The notes beneath the pieces are model-generated. The model was not told where the DNA came from, ran no database searches, and saw only the letters and a list, made by a program, of their open reading frames with translations. Both the position numbers and the translations under genes were made by a program. Positions 11,304-22,123 of a stretch of 64,000 nt of DNA are shown in pieces. The stretch's first letter is position 1. The number at the start of each line of letters is the position of its first letter. The stretch is from Nymphaea colorata (taxonomy: Eukaryota > Streptophyta > Magnoliopsida > Nymphaeales > Nymphaeaceae): NCBI RefSeq assembly GCF_008831285.2, contig NC_045140.1:27050131-27114130 (forward strand). Direction: 5' to 3'.

Positions 11304-14300
11304 CTATGAAAAGCACTCGTAGAAGCACCCAAAAAATCGGGAGGACTTTTCTGGCTTCATCACAGTAATGTCACTCTCTTGTAATTTATCCATCAAATGG
11401 CGTGTACCGGGGGAATCAGTTGCCACATAACTGCTCCCTCCAAGTACAATGGTGGGTGGCGGCGTGGTCTCCAAAGGAGAAAGAGATGTGCGGAAGACAG
11501 ATAGCATCTCAATGACTTGCTGAAACCCCGGGCGGCTGTTCGGATCCTCTGCCCAACAGCACTCCAAGATGGGAACAAGTTCTTTTGGGATATTTCCCAG
11601 GTCAGGTCTCACTTTCTACACAAGGAAGGACGTGAAGATCAATTAACAGTAACAAAATCAGAAAACAAAATAGTAAATAACTTCTATAGATACAGCGGAC
11701 AGACAATTGGGGTAGGACGGTACCTTAAACGCTGCAGCATATGCAGCCTGAAGATTGGACATGCCTTCAAAAGGTAAGCGGTTGGTTAGCAATTCCCACA
11801 AAACAATAGCAAAACTATATACATCAACCTTGTTATTATAGTGCTTCTTATCCCCTCGACGAAGTGTGACAGTGCTATAAAGCTGCGAAGGGGAAGCCAG
11901 AGAAAATAAGTGAACACATGGTGCACAACGAAAGAGAGTAAAAAACCTTAACAAGACCAATGGTACCTCAGGAGCCATCCATCGATATGTGCCAGTTTCT
12001 GCAGTCATCATTTCGGTCAGTGTCTCCTCTCTTGCCAATCCAAAGTCAGCCAGTTTGACCTTCTTACGGTCCTGGGTAAGAAGCAGATTATCTGAAGAAA
12101 ACAGGAATCGTCAGTAAGGTTGGAGATGGAAGGAAAGAAAAGGCGAAACAAGTAAAAGGCCCAAAATCATATATGACACAGTCAACAAAAGAATTAAAGT
12201 GGCTGTGCCATACAAATACATAGGCGGGCACAATGATATTTATAAAAGGTCTTCAACTATTTCTGGACTAAAAGCAGTGTGCGTGTGTTAGATCTAGGAC
12301 AAACAAAGGCAGCTGTTGTATGCAGTTTATGGTTAAAAACCAAGACCAACTCTTAGGTCTGACTAAAGTACTCGTCATATCTGATCAGAGCAATGTGTTG
12401 GGAATATCCCTAGGCAAAGAATCCACGTTTCTATGTGTGCGACACCCTTCAGTCAATGGACAAAAAGAGCAAGAACCTGAAGAGGGATCAATATTTCAAG
12501 GCTCTGTTTCCATGCTATTTAAATAGTGAGACAACACAAGCAGCTTTTGTAAGTGCTACGTAGTTTTTTGTTAAAATGCGACAGGAGGTGCAAGGTTACA
12601 CTAAAACATCTGCCTCATATCCAGCTTATGCAAAAATCTGATTCCTCTCGACGATACCTTTTAAGTTAATGGACAGAAACATGACCAACAAAGATCTGCT
12701 CTTTCCAAAATAGAAGCATTCAAGCAGAAGGATATGGAAATTTTTGGCAAAACCAGCAGGAGATTAGGAAACTCTCGCCAGTGAAAAGGGGAACTCAAAT
12801 GTGGTATGGGATGGTTTACTTGCAGAATTTAGATTGCAGGCATCAAAGACAAAGAGGGCCGCAGCTAATGTAGCATCCCCCTGATTAACAGGATGCTCAA
12901 ACCAGATCATGTGTTTCAGCTCAAAAGAACAAATGATAAATGGAGATGCCAGTCTTCCAGTTTATGGTCCTCCGAATCAAGCGGCTCTTCACCTGCTTCA
13001 CCCTTCTGGCCTTGATTCTCATGGATTTGATCAATACCATGTCCTATTCATCAAAAGCTTCATCTCTCTCTCATCCCTCGACCAAATCCTCTTTGACTCC
13101 AGCCTTCTATCAAACTCAGGGTGTGCTGGTACTGCATGCTAGAAGCCTAGAACAACCTCTAAATTAGGTTAAAGGACGGAGTGGAGTTCATTTAGACCAT
13201 GCAGTGCTCAAGGCTCAAACTTTGGCACGCCAATGAGTAAACACATAACATTGCTTAAACATTTCAACACTCAGCTTTGTATACCAGAACAAAAATATGC
13301 TCCTAGACTGGGGGCAAAGGAAGAAAATATGCTAGAGCAGCACGAGTTAAGGCACCAGCTGTTGCATGTCTGTTTAGTGAAATCAAATTCAACATCAGGC
13401 ATCAACCACAACACATGAAGAACGCTTGCTCTTCAATACCTGATTAAAGCCGATAAAGATGGACACCTCATTTTACCTGAAATGGAATAAAAAAAAACCT
13501 GTGACCAACTCCTGTACGGTGAGTAATAGAATGCATATTAGCCAGGTGAAGGGATGCTCTCCTTAGAAAATAGACAGAAAACTTCCAAAGTCCAAACTAT
13601 CTTTACTGCATGAAAGTCTAAATCTAGCCTTTTGTGTTTTGTGAGGCCCGCTTCTTTTTCTTAGGCAATTTCCTTTCAGTGTTGTTACCACTGTACTATG
13701 GCTAAGCTCCTAAACTGGAAGATGGTGATATCAGCTCGCCACTGTACTCCATACACGAGGTTTGAAGGTTATTACGCTGAGATGTCTATGGAGAACAGCC
13801 CCATTGATCTTTCCTCTTGATTCTCTGAATTGCTTTTAGGCAGCTTCTAACCTTTTTACAACCACTCCATGATGCTAGGTGAAGTGGTTAAAGGCCCAAG
13901 GCAGCATATTTATGGTAGGTTTAAGGTTTTTACCTTTTGTTGCTTGGAAAGAGTCCAAGAAACCGCAACTAAATGGACATTCCCAATCGCACAAATAAGG
14001 GGAAGCTCCTGAAAAGTGGGCTCAAAAACGTTCACCAGATTATCTTTCCTACCATCTTGAAATTGCTAATGCAATCTGTTTGCTTGATTCACCAAAAAGG
14101 AGATCTTAACACAAGAAAACTTCCAGACTGATGGAGAAAAATTGTCACATCATATAGATCGGTCAACTTCAGTTTTCTTTCCTCGGGGACAATTACTGAG
14201 AATAGAGAGGCATTTGTCACTTGAAAAATACATGGCAATCATGAGCACAAAATGTAGAGGATAAAAAATTTGCAATCCTCCACAGTTAGCTTTAAGGACA

Positions 14301-14716
14301 CATGACCCTTTGCTTGTTCTATGCGCAATTGCCTTCATAAGAAGAGGAATGTAAGACCATACCACCTAGAACACAAAGCTAGGTATCATTCTAGAAATAC
14401 GAAATGAATACATAAGAAAACATTACAAATTGAAAGATAAAAATAATAATTACTCGTCCACTTCTCCCAGTCTCATAAGCAAACAAGTTGATAGCTCGTT
14501 TTCAAATGGCTTACATATGCACTCACCCGTCACCTACCTTAGAATTTTCCTGTGGATGCCTGTACTTAACATGGCAACTTTGTCTCCAAGAGATTCAGCT
14601 ACAGAAAGTGCAGAGGGACTTCTTCCGTTGTTATATTCTAGAGTATTACTAAAAAGACGAAGTTTTCTTTTTTTTTCAAAATGCATTACTGTAGGTATGG
14701 GCATAAGTTTTCAAAA

Positions 14717-14747
<31 letters not shown>

Positions 14748-16021
14748 GTTATGCAAAAAAAATCGCAGAGATTCGTCCTACTATGAATAAATACTCTGAC
14801 AAAAAAAATGAAAATCACAGACCACAGAGCCAATCAAAACCCTTGAACATGAAAAAAAATCTAAAGATTAAACTAGTAACCAAATAGTTGCGCAAAATTC
14901 ACTACCAGGCTTCAGGTCGCGGTGGATAATTCCATTTGCGTGCAAGCATTCCATTGCCCGAGCAACGTCCAAAGCAAAACTGACTGCAAGACGTAAATCC
15001 AAGCACCCCGGCCGCAAGGATCTGAAATATTCCCGGAGAGAACCGCCAGGTAAAAGCTCTGTCACGATCACCATATTGTCCTCAACGCATGCACCTATAA
15101 ACTGTTTGAAGACAGAAAACAAAGATATCAGACAACGAATTATAGATAAACTGCTAACTTGCCTTTTCTGAGGAAGTTGGTCGATAAAAATATGGCAACA
15201 CACTGACCAAATAAAACAGTAGGTAAGCAGATGCAAAGCTTTCAGTAACAGATATGTCAAACCCGAATGCTTTCTTGCACTTCCAAGCTAAGAAGCTACG
15301 AAGCGCGAAAACAGAAGTAACAATTGACGCATTGTAAACCACAACTGTATAAGTAGTATCGCAACCAATATTTACATAATTCAGCCTTCATCCTCTTACA
15401 ATTAAATCTTATTCCGCCTAACTCTCGAGAATTCCAATCAGCACATAAGGAGAAAAGAAAAAAAAAAACCCACATAGGGAAAACAGAAAAGGCAAGAGCA
15501 GAAGTGGGCGTTCATACCGTCACTAAGTTATCGTGCTGGACCCGGGAAAGCATCGAGATCTCCCGCAAGAATCGCTCCCTCCTCCTCGTCAATTCTGCCG
15601 CCGTCCCGCCCGGCTTTATTATCTTCACCGCCACGATAGCCTTCTTGTACCTACAAGAGGGAGCGAGGGAGGGAGAGAGAGAATAAGACGCTGAGGAAGG
15701 AAGGTCAGGGAAGGGCAGCGAGAGGACTCACCGGCCCAGGTAGACCTTGGCATGACCGCCCTCGCCGATCTTGTCATGGAGGGAGATCATGCTCGGGTCG
15801 AGGAGCCACTGATCGTCGATCCTGAAGTCGTCGAAGTCGAGCTGTTGCTGGGTTGCCCTGCCGAACCCCGCTTCGAGGCCGCCGTCCATCGAGTCATCCC
15901 GGACGCCATCCCTCTCGCCGCCGCCGCTTTCCGTGTTGACCCACAAAAGATTAACGGCCTCCTTCCCCGCTGCCCCTACTCTCCGATGAACGTCCCCACC
16001 GTGCCCGTGCATCATCATCAT
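11304..16021 (-). CDS. ATN1-like serine/threonine protein kinase (Raf-like MAPKKK, group C)
   Basis: The six exons, in transcript order, are 16021-15732, 15650-15518, 15101-14906, 12091-11967, 11882-11724 and 11615-11304, giving 404 residues. The kinase motifs in order are the glycine loop [12 protein letters not shown] (about 85-95), VAVK with catalytic Lys about 106, HRDLKPDN (about 201-208), DFG (about 222-224) and RWMAPE (about 243-248), followed by [18 protein letters not shown]. The activation-loop stretch [17 protein letters not shown] matches Arabidopsis ATN1-type soluble kinases (established family resemblance). There is no membrane segment. The C-terminus ends in a Cys/Phe-rich tail ([13 protein letters not shown]) not known to me in ATN1, possibly a lipidation or membrane-contact site (inference). 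The start is the first in-frame ATG, followed by three more Met codons. A uORF precedes it. The third intron is 2.8 kb. The substrate is unknown. Confidence 0.92.
12092..14905. other. 2.8-kb intron of the ATN1-like kinase
   Basis: This intron splits the codon for the Asp of HRDLKPDN. It contains a (CA)n tract (14715-14743) and A/T-rich sequence without inverted ends that I could pair. Short open frames on both strands show no recognisable domain. It is likely inflated by old insertions, but no element boundary is visible. Confidence 0.55.
14715..14743. repeat. (CA)n microsatellite
   Basis: A CA dinucleotide run of about 28 bp lies inside the kinase intron. Confidence 0.9.
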
Positions 16022-16098
16022 CAACACCACGACCCACTCACCTCTCTCTTCATCATCCACAGAGGAGTTGCAGAGCTTCCCAAGGCCCTGCCCACCAT
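16021..16098 (-). promoter_or_regulatory. Upstream ORF overlapping the ATN1-like start codon
   Basis: A 25-codon reading frame starts with ATG at 16098 and ends in TGA at 16023-16021. The last A of this stop is also the first base of the main ATG (sequence TGATG). Such an overlap permits reinitiation or inhibits the main frame. The transcript start is unknown. The (CT)n tract at 16133-16151 lies just upstream, so inclusion in the mRNA is plausible but inferred. Confidence 0.4.
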
Positions 16099-16132
16099 TT
16101 CTCTTCTCCCTCCTTTCTTCTTCCCCGCGGCA

Positions 16133-16151
16133 ACAGAGAGAGAGAGAGAGA
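16133..16151. repeat. (GA)n/(CT)n tract in the kinase 5' region
   Basis: A GA run on the plus strand reads as CT in the sense of the kinase gene. It begins 112 bp upstream of the kinase ATG. Pyrimidine tracts at this position are common in plant 5' UTRs and core promoters. Confidence 0.8.
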
Positions 16152-18216
16152 TAGGAGTGTGCTCTGTAGTGCCGATATTAAAGAGGGCCAGGGGAGAATG
16201 AACAAGCCATTGGTTGACTCTGCGAGCTATCAGAGGATTCAGGGCAGAGAGAGAGAGCGCGTGTGAGTCTCAAGTCTCAACCCTGAAGCCGCCTTCCCCC
16301 AAGTCGCTTTCCCTTTTGATCCTGCAGAATTCTTCTATATTACCAGTCTACCATTGAGCCCACTTTCCCGCTGAGCCGAGTTTCTCCCTCCCTGCACCAA
16401 GTGGAACTCAGCCCACTTTTGGTGCCCCTTAGAGAAGGGCTCGAGCTTTCATAAATTTAATTTCACTATTTTCTATATTTCATTATTTTCTAGATAATAC
16501 ATAGTCTTTCATTTATAATTTTTTTCATTCCAGGGGCTCAAAAATTTGAAGCATAAGTTTTGAAATATTCTCTTCTATTTCGGGTTAAACTTAGCTCGCA
16601 GCAATAAAATAAGAAAATAGCATCCACGCCTTCTTTTTCTAAAGAATGAACTATTAATACTATATAAAGCACGACAGGACAATATTCCGTCGTCTTGGTT
16701 ATCGGCGGAAGCGTCGAGAAGTTGAATAGCAAACAAAAGATTTTAAAACTTTGAGAAGAATCAACGGGGCCGGCTGTCCCCTTTCTTCGCCGGTTTCTGT
16801 CGTCGGTAGCAAGAAAGCGACACCATAGCTAAAGCTAAGGGGGGGTCTTGTGACTCACACGCCGGATTGTCGACGTCTCACCTTTCTATCTGATTCTCCG
16901 GTGCCCTTTTTTGTTTTATGAATTTTAAAATAATTTAAAACATATTAGATTGATTTAAAATATATGAAAATAAAAAAAATAAAAATATTCGTATCTTCCT
17001 AGTTGGAGGCCGTTGCCATTCAAAACGGTTGATGACACCAATGATGGTTAAGGATGTCAATATATTTGAATATGATATTTGATTGATTCGCGAATATAAA
17101 AATCTGATTCAAAAATTTGGATTTGGATATAAATATAAAAATCAGATTTAGATTGAATTCATATTGTAAAATCGGATCTCAGATTTAGATATAACTTTTC
17201 TTTATTTGAATTTCAATATGAATAAATGAATATCCAAAAAAGTAGATAAATTAAGAATATATGAAATACGTTAACATTCCTACTGGCACTACATCATTGA
17301 CGCCCTGTCATACTACTATCCAGGAAGGTGGCTGATGCTCCTCCACGGCGCCGGTGATGCCGGCCGGAAGTCCGGCTGGCCTCGCCATGGGGACAATTCT
17401 CCATGCATTTTCTTTTAATGACCAAGAACATCCAATAAAAAACTTGGACGTTTCAAGGTGTCGTCTTCCTTACGCTAAATACCTGGCGTAAATGAGAGTT
17501 TTGTCCAAAAAAAGTAGAGCCTTTTTAGTCTTATCTGCCCTAACACTGTCAACACGGTCGTCATTATTTAATGAAAGGACGTGTACATGTAACTAATGCA
17601 AAATCGTATAAAGAATGACTGTTGCACGTGAAAAAAGAAAATCAAAGAACACTGTAATTTCTCAGTATCCACTAAAATTAAGCTAATTTATTCCCCAATT
17701 CATACATAGACTCCCAACAAATTTCACGTCGTCAACAACCAGTCTATCGGTCGAACGAGAATTCAAGAAAGATTAGAGAGATTATACTGTTGGTAACATT
17801 GAAGGGGCATGTGATGTGAACATCTCGACGTGTGCTTCAAGATTAGGTGGATGTGAAGGCGACCCTCTTCTCTTATAAAGTCTAGACAAAACTTTTGGTG
17901 TTGAGAGAATGCCTTAAGAAAAGCTTGCGTAGAATCTGGTGTTGTTCATCTTTGGTAGTTGCAGGACATCAAACTTATCATAGTGAAGAAGAAGAGAAGA
18001 AGTCAGCGTTCGGTTTTTTATGCAGAGGCCGTGATTTCTCAGATGTTAATTTGGGTTGGCGTGCTTTTCTCATTTCGAATATAACATTGTTGGATGGTGG
18101 ATGCGATTTTTTCCTTTCATATGGAAGCTGCAAATCAAATCGGTGATGTAAGTGGGTCCGGTTACAGCTCTAAAACGCAATATTTTTATTTGATTGTATA
18201 TATATATATGTATATA

Positions 18217-18414
18217 GGGAGTGTTTGATGATTTGGAATTTTGATTGAAGAAAGAAAATTCCAGAATCATAACTCATCCTCAAACTGAAATTGAATCAAA
18301 ATTTCAGGTTCAATTTTGCAAACAAAATACGTCGTTTATTTAATAATTCCAATTTCTTAAAAATTGAGCCTTTTGATTCTAAAATTCTATGATTCTGGAT
18401 ATATCAAACGCCCC
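18217..18414. mobile_element. Small inverted-repeat element (MITE-like), 198 bp
   Basis: The left end is GGGAGTGTTTGATGATTTGG. The right end, read from the opposite strand, is GGGGCGTTTGATATATCCAG. The interior is rich in AATTTTGATT, AATTCCA and GATTCTGG words arranged as imperfect palindromes. It shares ends and the GAATTTTGATTGNAGAA word with the element at 58760-59163, so both belong to one family. No clean target duplication is visible. Confidence 0.6.
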
Positions 18415-20414
18415 TTAAAATTTAGAACTATAATGGTGCAGCAAAATGGTATTTAAGTTTAACATACCATGATAAGGTGAGTACCAATTGAAACAACTGG
18501 CAGTCCATTTTTCTTCAAAAGTGTCTGGTAAGAAGAACATTACGTGCTCTGAAGACATTTGGTCCGGAAACATCTCCCTGGTTGCGTGATTGATGATTCT
18601 TTTCCTAAATAAACCACAGCGGGATTAACATTTTGACCTATTGACTGCGTTCTGATTTCTTTTTTATCTGTTCTTATTGTAGTAATTGCGTCAAAAACTG
18701 GAGAAATAACTGCAATAAAAGCCAAACAAATAGGTATATGGACATGGGCCTGACTCATGCTACTGCACGCAACCATAACGTCTCGGAGCACTTCTCCTGT
18801 AGAGCCTCTGTGTTTGTGCTTCTGAAATAATTATGACGATTTTACAAGGAATTACTGCGGGTTTTGTGAAGGAAACTTTTCTCTGCATTCATGAAGAACC
18901 TTGTACCTCCAGCATTTTCTAGTTATCCGGATAATTGATTTTTTAGAGATTATGCAACATAAACTGGTAACCTGACCTTGCTGGATGAATGACCACATAT
19001 TGATGTTTTATAGAATAAGTTTCCCAGATATTTGAATTGCCATATGGTCATGCTTTAAGTGAACTGCTGGATTTCTATGTGTTATCTTGCCCAACTGTTT
19101 TAAAGAATGACTCCAGTTTCATCATCATGGAGGCAGCCGGATGACCTCTTGGAAACCATTCCTATTGCCATTAGGAAATTGTGGTTATTGCTGGCAATTT
19201 GCTTGTGTGATTATTTAAGAGTCCAAGCCTGTTACCACAGAAATTTACCTGAAGCTAAAATATGTGCATCTCATTCCTGCTGGAAGTTCGATTTTCCTTT
19301 TAGGAACTGGAGATACCAGAGATTTACGAGCATGCGCTCTTAGTCACAACCCAATGCACTTATAAAGTGCTTGGCCTCCCACTTTTTTTGCAGGGAGATG
19401 TTCGTGCATGCAGTGTGACTTGGATTCCAACGCTGGAACTACAACGCTATCAGTTCCTCGTGTCAGAAGGCAATTTCACGTCATTCGTGTAAGGTGGGAT
19501 CGTTCCAAAGATGCAGCTGCAGTGACTATACCAAAGAAGTATGTGCCTGACTGCCCCAACAGATCAAATTCTATAGCTTTATCTAACTTCAGGTTGGAGT
19601 GCATGGTATTGCAGGTGCTGTAGCACACTTCATGCAGAGACATGCTTGGTGTGTGGAACAGTGATCGTCCGACACTCTACTCGATCAGTTCTTTAAAGGG
19701 AATTACTCACAATCTCAGGAAAATGAATATATTGCTGGTGACTGCACTAAAAATAAAGAAGTTACACGATTTAGAACGGGGTACAATAGCCTGAGACCGC
19801 TGAGAAGGGCAGGGTTTGTTCACATTGAGAAGGATAAACACAGACAAATGTAGGAACAAAACAGGAGAAGAGAGGTTGTATATTTTACAGGGGAGAACTT
19901 CAATAATTTGAAAGAAGACCATGAGATTCATGGGTACAGACCTACCACGGTTAGACCGAAGATGACCGGTTTTGCAAGTGTGGTTTTTTCCACTCGTATG
20001 TGTATCAATAGGTTTAAAAGAAAAAAATACGAATCCCGGATCCCAACTAGCGGCAAAACGTACCTGCAGGAACACCAACAAGATGCTTTAGTCTTATTGC
20101 CGCAAAGACCATGATTCTCAAAGTTGTAACTGCTTAGTTTCCTAAAAGGGAGAATGATGGGTTAATATACATCCAAGTGCTCTTCAGGTAAGTAAGGTTA
20201 CATGTTTGACAATTTCAAACTACAAGAGCGTACAAGACAAAGCACGTGAACATGGCCGGGTGCAGTACTGAGAAATGACACTGACAAGAAAAATCCTCGC
20301 AGTTGACAATGAATTCACACGTACGAATAGAAATCTAGGCAGACAGATTTCTTAGAACATTGACTATTGGGTCAGCAGTCTCTTAGAAAGTTTTCCCGCA
20401 ACCAGCCATGCATT

Positions 20415-22035
20415 TCATTCCCCTTTCTGATGATGTAAGACACTAGGTAGGCTATTACCGTGCAAGGCAGCATGATATGTTCTCTTCTCAGCAAGGCCAA
20501 TATCTGATAAAATGAGATTGCCCTGGACAAGTAATAAACTAGGTTAAGAAGCTAGAAAACATCATTATGTTATCACATAGAAAAGATAAACAATATTGGT
20601 AACTGCACACATGGAAGAAAAAGGCAAAAGATAGGAAGAAAAACTCCCAAACCCATGGGACGTAGCAAAACCAGTGTAAACAGCTCCAGATCATGGTAAG
20701 AACTAAGAACTCACACGCCAGATCTAAGGGGTCGAAATGAAAGCACTGAAAGCTAAGCAGTTCAGTCTGTTGGTGAGCCATGCCTGCCCCAGAGCCCAAC
20801 TGTCCCAACTCCAACTCCTTTGACACCATTAAAGAAAATGCTTTCTCCATAATAGTCTCTTTTCCTTCGTTAAATTTCAACCCCAACCTTCATAAACAAG
20901 TTTTTTAAGAATTTGTATTGCATTAACATTAAGAAAGGCACCTTTTAAGTAATATATCATTAAGATTTAAGATACTGCTTAAAACTGAACTTGATCTAAG
21001 AAGGTAATACTCAACAAATTCTCTTGAAACCTCTTGACATGAGTTAGGGAAATTTGGGGATTAAGTATAAATACTTAGGAATACAAGAATATTTAGGTTG
21101 GGTCCAATGAAGTCAAGACCCATGTGCAGCCGACTATAAAAGACTGTTTGTCAAAAGTTTTTGGCAGATCGTTATTAATGAAAGGAATTAGGGTTTGTGA
21201 TTGTCCTACTTAGCATGTGTATGTCTTATTTGCTTTCTTATTAGGTCTGTGTTAGCTCCATGGAAGCAGAGGGCTACCATTTCTGGTATCAGAGCCATGT
21301 CAGTGGGAGAAGCCCTGTCCACCATGGAGAGCTTCAAGAAACAGATGGAGGAAGCTCGTCAGCCATGGCGGGACGATTGGATAGTGTGAACGAGCAGATT
21401 TCGGAGGTCAACCTGCATGTGCAGACCCTCATAACAGAACACCAGAACCCAACGTTGTGATTCTCAAAGAAATGGTCACCAGATCTTCCAACAGAGTTCA
21501 GATGAATGGTGGTGAGCAACCTAGAGGTAATGATATGGGAGGTTAAGTGTAAATATTCAGAATTTAGGAATATAAAAATAATCTGGTTGGGTCCAATAAA
21601 GTGGAGACCCAGGTTCAGCCGACTATAAAAGGCTGTTTGTTAATAGTTTCTCAGCAGATCGTGATTAATGAAAGGAATTAGGTTTTGTGTTTGCCATAAT
21701 TAGCTTGTGTGTCCCATTTGCTTTCTTATTAGTTCTGCGTTAGCTCTGTGGTAGCCGAGGGGTACCACCTTTACAAATCATTTATATCCACAGCAAGATA
21801 GTAAGATAGCTACAACTCCGCATCATGTACATAAGCTAACTCAACTCTCATTGCATCTTTATGCTTCTCGCTAGATGTCCAATGCCCACAATAATTAAAA
21901 TTTCTCTCTCAACCACGAGCAAAACAGTACATGCATATATCGAGGGAAAAGGAAAAGATGTATCATCTATGACCAATGATGGTTGATGGTTATTTTATTC
22001 TACCTAACAAATAGGCGGCTCATCAATTAAACTCC

Positions 22036-22123
<88 letters not shown>

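Larger units (their letters stand above)
16022..20414. other. Intergenic region between the ATN1-like kinase and LPEAT1
   Basis: The first 300 bp contain the (CT)n-rich promoter/5' UTR of the kinase. About 17040-17280 is AT-rich DNA with repeated AGATTTAGAT/GATTTGGATATAA-like words, similar to 29280-29740. An inverted-repeat element lies at 18217-18414. Between 18480 and 19650 on the plus strand, base composition is more even and there are acceptor-like sites, for example TTTTTTTGCAG at 19393. Frames such as GDVRACSVTWIPTLELQRY downstream of it look protein-like, but I cannot assign them. They may be exons of a decayed gene or captured fragments. No complete gene is supported. Confidence 0.4.
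21040..21767 (+). mobile_element. Miniature LTR retroelement (TRIM-like) inside LPEAT1 intron 7
   Basis: Two direct repeats of about 240 bp (21040-21279 and 21531-21767) flank 251 bp of internal sequence. The left repeat ends in TACCA. Four bases later comes TGGTATCAGAGCC (21284-21296), the classic primer-binding site complementary to initiator-Met tRNA. Both repeats contain CCGACTATAAAAG, a TATA-like promoter, and both start with TG. The internal region has a short frame beginning MSVGEALSTMESFKKQMEEA that resembles a Gag N-terminus remnant. There is no protease, integrase, RT or RNase H, so mobilisation would need another element. The two LTRs differ at many positions by eye, so the insertion is old. 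No convincing polypurine tract or target duplication was found, so the outer edges are uncertain by a few bases. Confidence 0.85.

Noticed and set aside
15728-16060. Start of the ATN1-like kinase at 16060 (VDDEERGEW)
   Set aside because: That codon is GTG. The first in-frame ATG is at 16021.
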